From assembly GCA_003151975.1 (NCBI GenBank), contig PLZD01000035.1:1-48288 (forward strand): a stretch of DNA of 48,288 bases, given 5' to 3'. The translations under genes and the position numbers were made by a program. How positions within the stretch are numbered: position 1 is the first letter of the stretch; each line of letters starts with the position of its first letter. Origin of the DNA: Elusimicrobiota bacterium. Lineage in GTDB: Bacteria; Elusimicrobiota; Elusimicrobia; UBA1565; UBA9628. Of this stretch, positions 15,999 through 23,065 are shown piece after piece. The notes beneath the pieces are model-generated. The model searched no databases, was not told where the DNA came from, and saw only the letters and a program-made list of their open reading frames with translations.

Positions 15999-17540
15999 AT
16001 GAGATCGCGCTGGATCGTCGTCCTTTTCCTCCTCGCTTCCTGCAGCCCGGCGGGCCAGGCCTACGGCCGCCGCCGTCGCGTCGTCGCGCGAACGGCCCCT
16101 GTCGACGCGACCTTGGTCTGCGAGGGCTCGGGCTACACGATGCTGACCTGCACCGCCGCGCAGGGCCGCGTCCGCATCGTCAGAAACCTGCTCAACACCG
16201 GGAGCCCCATCAACGAGCGCGACGCGATGGGCGCAACGGCCTTGCACTGGGCGTCCCGCAACCGCCGCGACGACGTCGTGCAGGTGCTGCTCAACCGGCA
16301 CGCCGACGTCAACGCCAAGAACCGGCTCGGCGGCACGCCGCTGCATTGGGCCGCCAAGCAAGGCGACGCGCAGACGGCGCAGCTGCTGCTTTCGCACGGA
16401 GCCGCGATAAACGCCGTCAACAACACGAACTGGACCCCGCTGATGATCGCGGCCAATACGGGAGATTCCACCGTCGCAAAAGTTCTGATCGATCACGGCG
16501 CCCAGGTCGGCGTGAAGGGCAGCAAAGGCGAGACGGCTTGGGACCTGGCCATCGCCAATGGGCACCGGGACATCGCCGCCATGATTTTGCGGGCGAGCCG
16601 GACTCAGCTGGCGCCGGTCCCAGCTTCCGGAAGCATCGTATCGGCGCCCGCGCCCAAACCTCAAGCTGATAGTGTCGACAAAGCCGAGGTCGAGAAGATG
16701 ATCGCTGACGCGGTCAAAAAGGCGCAAGCCAACGGCGCCGGCGCTCCGCCTCCGCTCAAGGCCTCGGATGTCGACAAGCCGACGTACGCGTCGAAAGAGA
16801 ACGCCGACAATTTCGCCTTGGTCATCGGCATCGAGAAATACTCGGACATCCCCGAAGCCGAGTACGCCGAGCGCGACGCCGCCGCCGTACGCGACCACCT
16901 CGTAGCGCTGGGCTATCCGGAGCGCAACATCGTCTCGCTGCTGGGCTCCAAGGCGACCAAGACCGGCATCGTCAAGAATATCGAAACCTGGCTGCCCAAC
17001 AACGTCACGGACAAGTCGACGGTGTTCGTCTATTACTCCGGGCACGGCGCGCCCGACGTCAAGACCGGGCAGTCCTACCTGGTCCCGTGGGACGGAGACC
17101 CCGAGTTCCTGGACGACACGGCGTACCCGACCAAGCGTCTCTATGAGAAGCTCAACGAACTCAAGGCCAAGCGCGTCATCGTGGCGTTGGACTCCTGCTT
17201 CTCGGGCGCGGGCGGGCGCTCCGTGCTCGCCAAAGGAGTGCGGCCGCTGGTCAACAAGATCGAAGCAGACGCCGTCGAAGGTAAAACGATCGCGTTGAGC
17301 GCCGCCGGCGGAGACCAAGTCTCTCGGGCTTATCAGGAACAAGGCCACGGCCTCTTCACCTATTACCTTTTGCGCGGGCTCAACGGCGAAGCCAAGAACC
17401 GTTCGGGAGAGGTGACGGTGGGCTCTTTGTACGGCTACCTGCGCACTCATGTCGCCGACGCGGCGCGCCGCGCCAACGGCGATCAAACTCCGCAGCTCCT
17501 TCCGGCGGGAGCCGAGAAGGAGCCCGTGCGGCTGCGCTAG
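15999..17540 (+). CDS. Ankyrin-repeat caspase (C14) lipoprotein
   Basis: 513 residues from ATG 15999, chosen because the longer upstream reading is only overlap with the previous gene and the promoter sits just before. Lipobox LLASC (Cys15) suggests a lipoprotein. Ankyrin repeats run about 45-200 (GATALHWASRNRRDDVVQVLLNRHADVNAKN and following), then a helical linker (225-265), then a caspase-like domain (about 270-500) with His349 in YYSGHGAP and Cys400 in LDSCFSG. The caspase half is strongly similar to the lipoprotein at 8845, with different N-terminal sensor modules. The ankyrin part probably presents a binding surface that controls the protease (inference). Located in the envelope. Confidence 0.9.
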   Translation: MRSRWIVVLFLLASCSPAGQAYGRRRRVVARTAPVDATLVCEGSGYTMLTCTAAQGRVRIVRNLLNTGSPINERDAMGATALHWASRNRRDDVVQVLLNRHADVNAKNRLGGTPLHWAAKQGDAQTAQLLLSHGAAINAVNNTNWTPLMIAANTGDSTVAKVLIDHGAQVGVKGSKGETAWDLAIANGHRDIAAMILRASRTQLAPVPASGSIVSAPAPKPQADSVDKAEVEKMIADAVKKAQANGAGAPPPLKASDVDKPTYASKENADNFALVIGIEKYSDIPEAEYAERDAAAVRDHLVALGYPERNIVSLLGSKATKTGIVKNIETWLPNNVTDKSTVFVYYSGHGAPDVKTGQSYLVPWDGDPEFLDDTAYPTKRLYEKLNELKAKRVIVALDSCFSGAGGRSVLAKGVRPLVNKIEADAVEGKTIALSAAGGDQVSRAYQEQGHGLFTYYLLRGLNGEAKNRSGEVTVGSLYGYLRTHVADAARRANGDQTPQLLPAGAEKEPVRLR

Positions 17541-17554
17541 CCCGCACGGGCTCC
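17519..17554. terminator. 13-bp hairpin spanning the stop codon, between convergent genes
   Basis: GGAGCCCGTGCGG (17519-17531) pairs perfectly with CCGCACGGGCTCC (17542-17554) around a 10-nt loop that contains the TAG stop of the ankyrin-caspase gene. It lies between converging genes and lacks a T-tract. Confidence 0.55.
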
Positions 17555-17579
17555 GTGCGCCCCTCTGCTTGCCCCGGGG

Positions 17580-18179
17580 CTAGAGACCCATCTGGGCGGC
17601 TTGGATCGGGTGAGCCGTCTTGAACCAAGCGTAGATCTGCTTGACCGCGTCGGCCTGCGAGAGCGTCCCAGCCTTCATTTGAAGGTAGAGCTCGAGCTCT
17701 AGGTGGTCCTTGCCGGCGTTCCCTTGGTTCTGGCTGTTGGGCTCGGGCCAGAGATTGTCGACGTGGCTGTCGCCCCCGATGGCCAGCGGGATCAAGTGGT
17801 CGAACTCGTAGTTGCTCCACTCGCTCTGAGGCACTCCGTAATGCGCGGCGACCTGCTGCTTCATTTGCTGGGTCACGTTGCGATTGCAGTACGGGATGTG
17901 CTCGGCGTACCGGTATTCCTTGAAGTCCGGATCCGTCGCCGTGCAGAGGCGGCCCGGAGTGAAGGCCCAGTCGGGCTCCGTGTAAGCGGCGGCGGTGACC
18001 CCGCCAGCGGGCGCGACGGGCGCGGCCTGAACCGGCGCCAGCGGCGGCGCGTCGACGGCAGGGGCGCCCGAGAAGAAGCGAGCCTTGAGGGCGTTCGCGT
18101 CCGGCAGACTAGCTGCCGTAGCGAGCGTGGCGGCGAGCGACATTACGGCGGCCAACGACATCAGGCGGATCCGTTCCAT
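17580..18179 (-). CDS. Secreted HNH-type nuclease
   Basis: 199 residues; ATG 18179 preceded by CGGAGGA. Signal peptide (1-23, AAVMSLAATLATAAS), Pro/Ala-rich linker (35-65), then a domain with an HNH signature: EFDHLIPLAIGGDSHVDNLWPEPNSQN (H and N residues 125-150), plus a Cys pair (LCTAT..YCNRNV). Family precedent is extracellular or periplasmic nucleases that nick DNA in a metal-dependent way. Not adjacent to an immunity-like gene, so a toxin role is not supported. It has an unusual 5' region of about 250 nt with stacked hairpins (18201-18340). Confidence 0.82.
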   Translation of the reverse strand: MERIRLMSLAAVMSLAATLATAASLPDANALKARFFSGAPAVDAPPLAPVQAAPVAPAGGVTAAAYTEPDWAFTPGRLCTATDPDFKEYRYAEHIPYCNRNVTQQMKQQVAAHYGVPQSEWSNYEFDHLIPLAIGGDSHVDNLWPEPNSQNQGNAGKDHLELELYLQMKAGTLSQADAVKQIYAWFKTAHPIQAAQMGL

Positions 18180-18200
18180 TGGGCAATCCTCCGTTCATTT

Positions 18201-18340
18201 CCCGCGTCGGCTGGTTCCCACGTCGGCCTTTGCGGGTACGTTTCCCCAGGAACGAACTTTGCTGATCTCTCCAGAAAGAAGCCAGGAGAGGCGGCTAACG
18301 CTAGCCGTTTCCCCTGGCGAATCCGGGATCAGGCCCGGAT
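18201..18340 (-). other. Stacked hairpins in the leader of the HNH gene, candidate structured RNA
   Basis: Three separate stems: CCCGC/GCGGG (18201-18205 with 18232-18236); GCCAGG/CCTGGC (18281-18286 with 18313-18318) enclosing CGGCTA/TAGCCG (18292-18297 with 18302-18307); and ATCCGGG/CCCGGAT (18321-18327 with 18334-18340). It precedes ATG 18179. Identity unknown. The remaining 18341-18438 has no gene; it holds a palindromic ATTATAAT (18383-18390) and repeated AAGGCCTAG elements (18418-18426, 18442-18450). Confidence 0.45.
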
Positions 18341-18438
18341 GTGGATGCTCCCCGACCAATCTCAGGGATTACAGGTATCTTGATTATAATCCAAAGGGCC
18401 CAAACCGCCAGGACCTTAAGGCCTAGACCGCAATAGGA

Positions 18439-19107
18439 CTAAAGGCCTAGAGCGCGAATCGCGTCGTATTGATGAACCGCGACGCCGGGGGCGCCTTCAA
18501 GCGCCGCGCGGACCATCGCCTTGGCGACGACGGCGGCGGGGATGGACCGGTAGACGCGGGCGGGGCCGAGGAAGAGCGGGTCGAGAAAAGGAATGATCTT
18601 CAGAAAAATTTTCTCCGCGGGACGCTTCTCGTCGCGATCTCCGAGCAGAAAGGAAGGCCGGAAGATGTGCACGGCTTCGAAAGGAAGCGCTGATGCCGCC
18701 TCCTCCAATTCGCCTTTGAGGCGCGTGTAGAAGACCGACGACTTGGCGTCGGCGCCGACCGAGGTGACCAGGAGCAGCCGTGAAGCCCCGCGCTCCAGCG
18801 CCGCGCGGGCGACGGCCAGCGGGATGTCGAAATCGACGCGCCTGTAGTCCTGTCTCGAAGGCGTCCTGGCGGTGGTGGTGCCAAGGCACGAGAATACGTC
18901 GTCGCAGCGCAGGCCCGAGTAGGACTCCGGTCGCGAGAAGTCGACGACGACCTCGCGCAGCTTGTCGTGCGAGAGCCCCAAAGGCCGGCGGACCAGCGCG
19001 ATGACGCCCCCGTAGCGGTCTTCCTTTAATAGCTCGTCAAGGCAAAGGCCGCCGATGAGGCCGGTGGCGCCGAGCAAGAGGGCCGTTCGTCTTCTTTCGC
19101 TTGACAT
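18439..19107 (-). CDS. NAD(P)-binding Rossmann protein, HTATIP2/YwnB-like
   Basis: 222 residues from ATG 19107. N-terminal LLLGATGLIGGLCLDELL is a Rossmann GxxGxxG dinucleotide loop; VFSCLGTTTARTPSRQDYRRVDFD matches atypical SDR proteins of the TIP30/HTATIP2 type. LLLVTSVGADAKSSVFYTRLKGELE carries a Tyr-x3-Lys (YTRLK), the SDR catalytic pair in position. Substrate unknown, likely an NADP(H)-dependent reductase or an NmrA-like regulator. Its start codon overlaps the -35 box of the divergent promoter at 19101. Confidence 0.85.
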   Translation of the reverse strand: MSSERRRTALLLGATGLIGGLCLDELLKEDRYGGVIALVRRPLGLSHDKLREVVVDFSRPESYSGLRCDDVFSCLGTTTARTPSRQDYRRVDFDIPLAVARAALERGASRLLLVTSVGADAKSSVFYTRLKGELEEAASALPFEAVHIFRPSFLLGDRDEKRPAEKIFLKIIPFLDPLFLGPARVYRSIPAAVVAKAMVRAALEGAPGVAVHQYDAIRALGL

Positions 19108-19129
19108 CGGGTCGGGGACATGCTATAAT
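19101..19129 (+). promoter_or_regulatory. Perfect consensus sigma70 promoter
   Basis: TTGACA (19101-19106), 17-nt spacer, TATAAT (19124-19129): both hexamers and the spacing equal the consensus. Predicted +1 near 19136. The -35 overlaps the start of the opposite gene, so the two transcription units may interfere. Confidence 0.88.
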
Positions 19130-19135
19130 ATTTCT

Positions 19136-19208
19136 GTAGTACACGATTCGAACCTGTAACCAGAAATGTCAGGACCAGCCCGCCAAGAAAAGGCGGGTTT
19201 TGTGTTTT
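19136..19208 (+). ncRNA. Putative short structured RNA or attenuator leader
   Basis: Between the consensus promoter and the ORF at 19219 lies about 70 nt ending in an intrinsic terminator. Within it TACA/TGTA (19140-19143 with 19155-19158) forms a hairpin, flanked in the DNA by TTTCTG/CAGAAA (19131-19136 with 19161-19166). Either an sRNA of about 70 nt or a leader that can be antiterminated to express the tiny Cys protein and cupin. No family recognised. Confidence 0.55.
19179..19208 (+). terminator. Intrinsic terminator before the small Cys-rich gene
   Basis: CCCGCC (19179-19184), 7-nt loop, GGCGGG (19192-19197), then TTTTGTGTTTT (19198-19208). The 6-bp all-GC stem and U-rich tract fit a factor-independent terminator lying upstream, not downstream, of the ORF at 19219. 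Confidence 0.8.
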
Positions 19209-19218
19209 AGGGGTTCCA

Positions 19219-19407
19219 ATGCCCGCCACGAAGAAGAAATCCCAGAGTTCCGGCGGAACCTACGTCTACGACGCCGAGCTCTGCAAGGTCGTCAAGGTGT
19301 CCGATCGGGTCCCGAAGGTCGCCTCGAAGTCCTCTCGCCGCGCGCCCTCCGTGGGACCTTGCGGCCGGTCGGTCTGCGGCGGCGGACGGTGCGCGGGGGG
19401 AAATTAG
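19219..19407 (+). CDS. Small Cys/Gly-rich protein, 62 residues
   Basis: Starts at ATG 19219. The first half is Lys/Ser-rich then TYVYDAELCKVVKVSDRVPKV; the C-terminal tail holds CGRSVCGGGRC, with a Cys pattern that could coordinate a metal. No family is recognised with certainty. There is no clear Shine-Dalgarno (the preceding sequence is TTTTAGGGGTTCC; AGGGG is a weak candidate). It ends 3 nt before the cupin start, so the two form an operon downstream of the attenuator. Confidence 0.6.
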   Translation: MPATKKKSQSSGGTYVYDAELCKVVKVSDRVPKVASKSSRRAPSVGPCGRSVCGGGRCAGGN

Positions 19408-19410
19408 CTC

Positions 19411-19902
19411 GTGGGAAAATACGACCCCGCCGCCCAAGACCCACATCCCGCGACCGAAAAGCGCGATGCCTGCATCGCCAACGTCGATGAGATAACCCCC
19501 GAATCCTACGATCGTCCGGGCATCGCGGGAAAATCTTGGGACCTCGGCGCCGCGACCGGCGCGCGCCTCATCGGCATCGATGTGACGGAAATCCCTCCGG
19601 GAAAGAACTCGTCGCACTTTCACTCGCACAGCCACAAGGAAGAATTCTTCTATGTCCTTTCGGGCCGCTGCCGGCTTCGCCTGGGCGACAAGACGCACGA
19701 ACTTCGTCCCGGCGACGCGGTCAGCCGGCCCGCGGGCACGGGCGTGGGCCATCAATTCACGAATCCTTACGAGGAGCCCTGCCGCGTCATGATGCTCGGC
19801 GTTCAGGCGGGGCAAGGCGTCGAGGATACCGTGGAGTGGCCCGAGCTCGGCCGGGCGTTCACCATGGACGCCGAAGGCAACCGCAAGATCGTTAAGCGCT
19901 AG
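19411..19902 (+). CDS. Cupin-domain protein
   Basis: 163 residues from GTG 19411, 3 nt after the preceding stop. Cupin motif 1 is HFHSHSHKEEFFYVLSGRCRLRLG, with the His-x-His-x4-Glu metal ligands; motif 2 includes PGDAVSRPAGTGVGHQF with the second His. Small single-domain cupins bind Fe, Mn or Zn and act as isomerases, dioxygenases or sensors; substrate unknown. Soluble. Its stop codon (19900-19902) shares CTAG with the stop of the convergent RND gene (19899-19901). Confidence 0.87.
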   Translation: MGKYDPAAQDPHPATEKRDACIANVDEITPESYDRPGIAGKSWDLGAATGARLIGIDVTEIPPGKNSSHFHSHSHKEEFFYVLSGRCRLRLGDKTHELRPGDAVSRPAGTGVGHQFTNPYEEPCRVMMLGVQAGQGVEDTVEWPELGRAFTMDAEGNRKIVKR

Positions 19903-22900
19903 GCGACGGGAAGCTCGCCGAGCTCGCGCAAGGCCTCGCGCAGGCGCGCGTCGTGGCTGTGGCTCTCGAGCCGCGACATCAGGCTGTAAGCGCAGGGCAC
20001 GACGAAGAGCGTCAGCACCGTCGAGACCATCACGCCCCCGATGATGACCAGCGCCATCGGCACGCGCGTCTCGGCCCCCGGCCCGAGTGCCAGCGCGGGC
20101 GGTATGGCGGCGGCGATGGTGGCGACCGAGGTCATCACGATGGGCCGCAGACGCACGGGGCAGGCCTCGATCAACGCCTCGTCGGCCGATTTGCCGTCCT
20201 TGCGCCGGTCATTGGTGAAATCAACAAGGAGAATCGAGTTCTTCTTGACGATGCCCATCAGCAGGACGAGGCCGATCATGCTGAACATGTTGAGAGTCTG
20301 ATGGCCGATGACCAGCGCGAGCACGGCGCCGGTCAGGCTGAAGGGCAGCGCGAGCAGGACCAGGGCCGGATGGATGAAGCTGTTGAACTGCGCGCCGAGG
20401 ATCATGTACGCCACGACCACGCCGAGGACCAAGGCGATGAAAAGGCCGAAGAAGGCTTCCTTGAACGTCTCGGCCGTGCCGGAATAAGCGATCCGGACGC
20501 CTTCGGGCAGGATGTCCTTGCCGATCTTGTCGACGGCATCCAACGCCTCGGCCTGCGACTTGCCGGGCGCGACGTTGGCGTAGAGCGTGATCGCGCGCGA
20601 GCGGTCCTTGCGCGTGATGCTGAGCAAAGTCTTCTTTTCCTCGACGGTGACCACGCTCTTGAGCGGCACGACTTGGCCGTGGCTGTTGCGGACCCAGATC
20701 TTGTCGACGTCGGCGGCGCCCCGCCGGTCCTTGGCGCGAAAGCGCGTGCGGATGTCATAGCGGTGGCCGCCGCGCGTGTACTTGCCGGCGCGCACCCCGC
20801 CCAAGGTGGCGTTGACGGCGTTGCCGATCGAGGCGACGCTGACGCCGCGCACGGCGGCCTGCATGCGGTCGGGCTTGATCTGAATCTCCGGCATGCCGAG
20901 CTTGTAGTTCGAGTTGACGTCGACCATGAGGCCGGTCGCCTTCATCTTTTGGGAAAAGGTCTCGCTCAAGCTCGCAAGCTGGTCCCAGTCGGAGCCCTGG
21001 ATCGTGAACTCGATCGGGAAGCCGCTCTCGGCCCCGCCGCCGCCCGTCGAGAGGTCGAGCAGGATCGCTTTCGAGACGCCCGTCATCGAGTTCAAGTCGG
21101 CGCGAAAGTACGGCATGAGCTCCTGCTGGGAGTAGGGCTTGGAGCGGCCCGGCGGAGTCGGCCGCTCTTTCGGCGATTTGAGCGTGATGAAGATGTTGCC
21201 CGTGTTGATCTCGCCGCCTTCCCAGCCGCCCACCGCCGTGTAGTAGCGCTCCACCTCGCCGCGCGACATGATGTAGTCCTCGGCTTTTTTGAAGACGCCG
21301 TCGGTGAACTCGAGCGACGAGCCGACGGGCGTCTCGAGCTGGACGAGCAGCATGTTCTGGTCCTGGGGAGGCATGAGCTCCTTCTTGACGACGCGGAACA
21401 AAGACAGCGAGACGACGAAGATCGCCATCGAAATGAGGACGACGGTCCAGCGGCGCCGCAGGCAGGCGGAAAGCCAGGCGCGGTAGCGCTCGGTGGCTCG
21501 GTCCATGACGCCGTCGACCCAGCCCGTGAGGCCGCCGTGGCGTCCGACTTGGAGGAATTGGGAACAGCGCATCGGCGCGATCGTCAGGGCTTCCAGCAGC
21601 GAAAGCATGACCGCAGCCGAGATCGTCATGCCGAACTGCAGGAAGTACTTGCCCATCACGCCCTTGACGAAGAGCACGGGCACGAAGATCGCGAGGATGG
21701 CCACCGAGGCCGACATCGCCGCGAAATAGATTTCGCGAGCGCCGACCAGCGCCGCCTTGACCTGGGATTCTCCGGCCTCGCGGTGGCGCACGATGTTCTC
21801 GAGCACCATGATCGCGTCGTCGACGACGATGCCGACGACCAAGGTCAGCCCGAGCAAAGTGAAGGTGTTCTGCGTGTAGCCCAGCAGGTAGAGCACGATG
21901 AAGGCGCCGAGAATGGAGGTCGGAATGGCGAGCATGATGTTCACGGCCGAGCTCCACGAGCCGAGGAACAGCCAGCAGATCAGCGACGTCAAGGTCGCCG
22001 CCAGGATCAGGTTGAAGTTGAGCTCGTGCGTCGCCTGCTTGGTGAACTCGCTGCCGTCGAAGTTGACCTCGAGCGACGTCCCTTGCGGCAGTAGTTTTTG
22101 GATCTCGGCGACCTTCTTCTTGACGAGCTCGGCGACCTCGACCTGGTTGGCGTTGCGCTGCTTGAGTATGCCCAAACCCACGGCCGGCTTTCCGCCGACG
22201 CGCGAGATGGCGCGCGGGTCGGAAAGGCCGTCCTCGATCTCCGCGACGTCCTTGAGCCGGATCTGGCGGTAAATGGGCTGGCCCGCGCGGCCCGCGATCG
22301 CCAGGTTCTCGAGCTCGGGCACGGACTGCGCCTCGCCGGTGACGCGCAGGTTCCACTCCTTGGTCTCGGTCGATAGGTTGCCGGCCGGGACCTCGGAGTG
22401 CTCGTTGCGGATCGCGGACAGGACGTCGTCGACGGTGATCTCGTGGGCGCGCATTTTGTCTGGATCGAGCCAGACGCGCACCGCGGGTTCCACGTAGCCG
22501 CCGAGGAAGACGTCGCCGACGCCCGGGATCGAGGTGAAGTGCGCCTTGAGGTCGTCCTTGACGTAGCGCATGATCTCGCGCGGCGGGCGGTTGCCGGAGA
22601 GCGAGAGCCACATGAAGGGCTGGTCGTCGGGGTTGAACTTGCTGATGATCGGCGGGTCGATGTCCTTGGGCAGCTTCATCTGCGCCTGCGAGATCTTGCT
22701 CTGGACCTCTTGGAGCGCGACGTTGATGTCGGTTTTGAGGTCGAACTCGACGGTGACCAGGGCCTGGCCTTGGCGCGTGGAGGAGCTGATGTGCTTAACG
22801 CCCTTGACCGACGTGAGCGCGTCTTCGAGGGCGTCGACGACCTCGGCTTCCATGATCTCCGGCGAGGCGCCTTCCCAGGTGGTCGAGACGGTCAGCACGG

Positions 22901-23027
22901 GGAAGTCGACGTCGGGCAGCTGGCTTTGGCCGATTTGCGTGAAGCCGATGGCGCCGAACAGGATCATGCCCGCCATCAGCATCCAGGCGAAGACGGGGTT
23001 CTTGATCGAGAGGTCGGAGAGAGTCAC
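19899..23027 (-). CDS. RND-family (AcrB/MdtB-type) efflux pump subunit
   Basis: 1042 residues, the usual size of HAE1 pumps. Starts at GTG 23027, with TAAAAT 7 nt upstream. Expected features: N-terminal TM1 (about 12-32), porter loop with QLPDVDFPVL, six-TM block including GIVVDDAIMVLEN (the paired Asp of the proton relay), second periplasmic loop, and GIVKKNSILLVDF with the relay Lys in TM10. It exports hydrophobic drugs or metabolites through an outer membrane channel. No adaptor (MFP) or TolC-like gene is next to it, unlike typical operons. Its stop overlaps that of the convergent cupin. Confidence 0.95.
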   Translation of the reverse strand: MTLSDLSIKNPVFAWMLMAGMILFGAIGFTQIGQSQLPDVDFPVLTVSTTWEGASPEIMEAEVVDALEDALTSVKGVKHISSSTRQGQALVTVEFDLKTDINVALQEVQSKISQAQMKLPKDIDPPIISKFNPDDQPFMWLSLSGNRPPREIMRYVKDDLKAHFTSIPGVGDVFLGGYVEPAVRVWLDPDKMRAHEITVDDVLSAIRNEHSEVPAGNLSTETKEWNLRVTGEAQSVPELENLAIAGRAGQPIYRQIRLKDVAEIEDGLSDPRAISRVGGKPAVGLGILKQRNANQVEVAELVKKKVAEIQKLLPQGTSLEVNFDGSEFTKQATHELNFNLILAATLTSLICWLFLGSWSSAVNIMLAIPTSILGAFIVLYLLGYTQNTFTLLGLTLVVGIVVDDAIMVLENIVRHREAGESQVKAALVGAREIYFAAMSASVAILAIFVPVLFVKGVMGKYFLQFGMTISAAVMLSLLEALTIAPMRCSQFLQVGRHGGLTGWVDGVMDRATERYRAWLSACLRRRWTVVLISMAIFVVSLSLFRVVKKELMPPQDQNMLLVQLETPVGSSLEFTDGVFKKAEDYIMSRGEVERYYTAVGGWEGGEINTGNIFITLKSPKERPTPPGRSKPYSQQELMPYFRADLNSMTGVSKAILLDLSTGGGGAESGFPIEFTIQGSDWDQLASLSETFSQKMKATGLMVDVNSNYKLGMPEIQIKPDRMQAAVRGVSVASIGNAVNATLGGVRAGKYTRGGHRYDIRTRFRAKDRRGAADVDKIWVRNSHGQVVPLKSVVTVEEKKTLLSITRKDRSRAITLYANVAPGKSQAEALDAVDKIGKDILPEGVRIAYSGTAETFKEAFFGLFIALVLGVVVAYMILGAQFNSFIHPALVLLALPFSLTGAVLALVIGHQTLNMFSMIGLVLLMGIVKKNSILLVDFTNDRRKDGKSADEALIEACPVRLRPIVMTSVATIAAAIPPALALGPGAETRVPMALVIIGGVMVSTVLTLFVVPCAYSLMSRLESHSHDARLREALRELGELPVA

Positions 23028-23065
23028 GACAAGGATTTTACAAAATTGCCGTGAATGAGAATCGG

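Noticed and set aside
15990-17486. 498-residue minus-strand ORF opposite the ankyrin-caspase gene
   Set aside because: Antisense shadow; the plus strand carries ankyrin repeats and catalytic His/Cys with a promoter.
17580-18179. HNH protein as a toxin with immunity partner
   Set aside because: No small adjacent gene of immunity size on the same strand; neighbours are unrelated.
18200-18320. Cyclic-di-GMP-I (GEMM) riboswitch, because of GGGGAAAC and CGCAAAGG on the minus strand
   Set aside because: The required helix order and GAAA-loop/receptor arrangement cannot be drawn; only short words match.
18320-18365. TPP riboswitch-like words (minus strand CTGAGA and CCTGATC about 30 nt apart)
   Set aside because: The CCTGATC word is the loop of a perfect 7-bp hairpin and the other thi-box elements (GGGGTGC, the terminal AGGGAA part in order) are missing; downstream gene is an HNH nuclease.
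19140-19160. tRNA 3' half on the minus strand (GGTTCGAATC)
   Set aside because: The T-arm-like hairpin has a mismatch and there is no anticodon or D arm, nor an acceptor stem; it is the palindromic TTCGAA in the leader.
19953-22094. Very long plus-strand ORF (713 residues) opposite the RND pump
   Set aside because: Antisense frame of high-GC DNA with His/Asp/Arg-rich composition and no domain; the pump reading has all family motifs.
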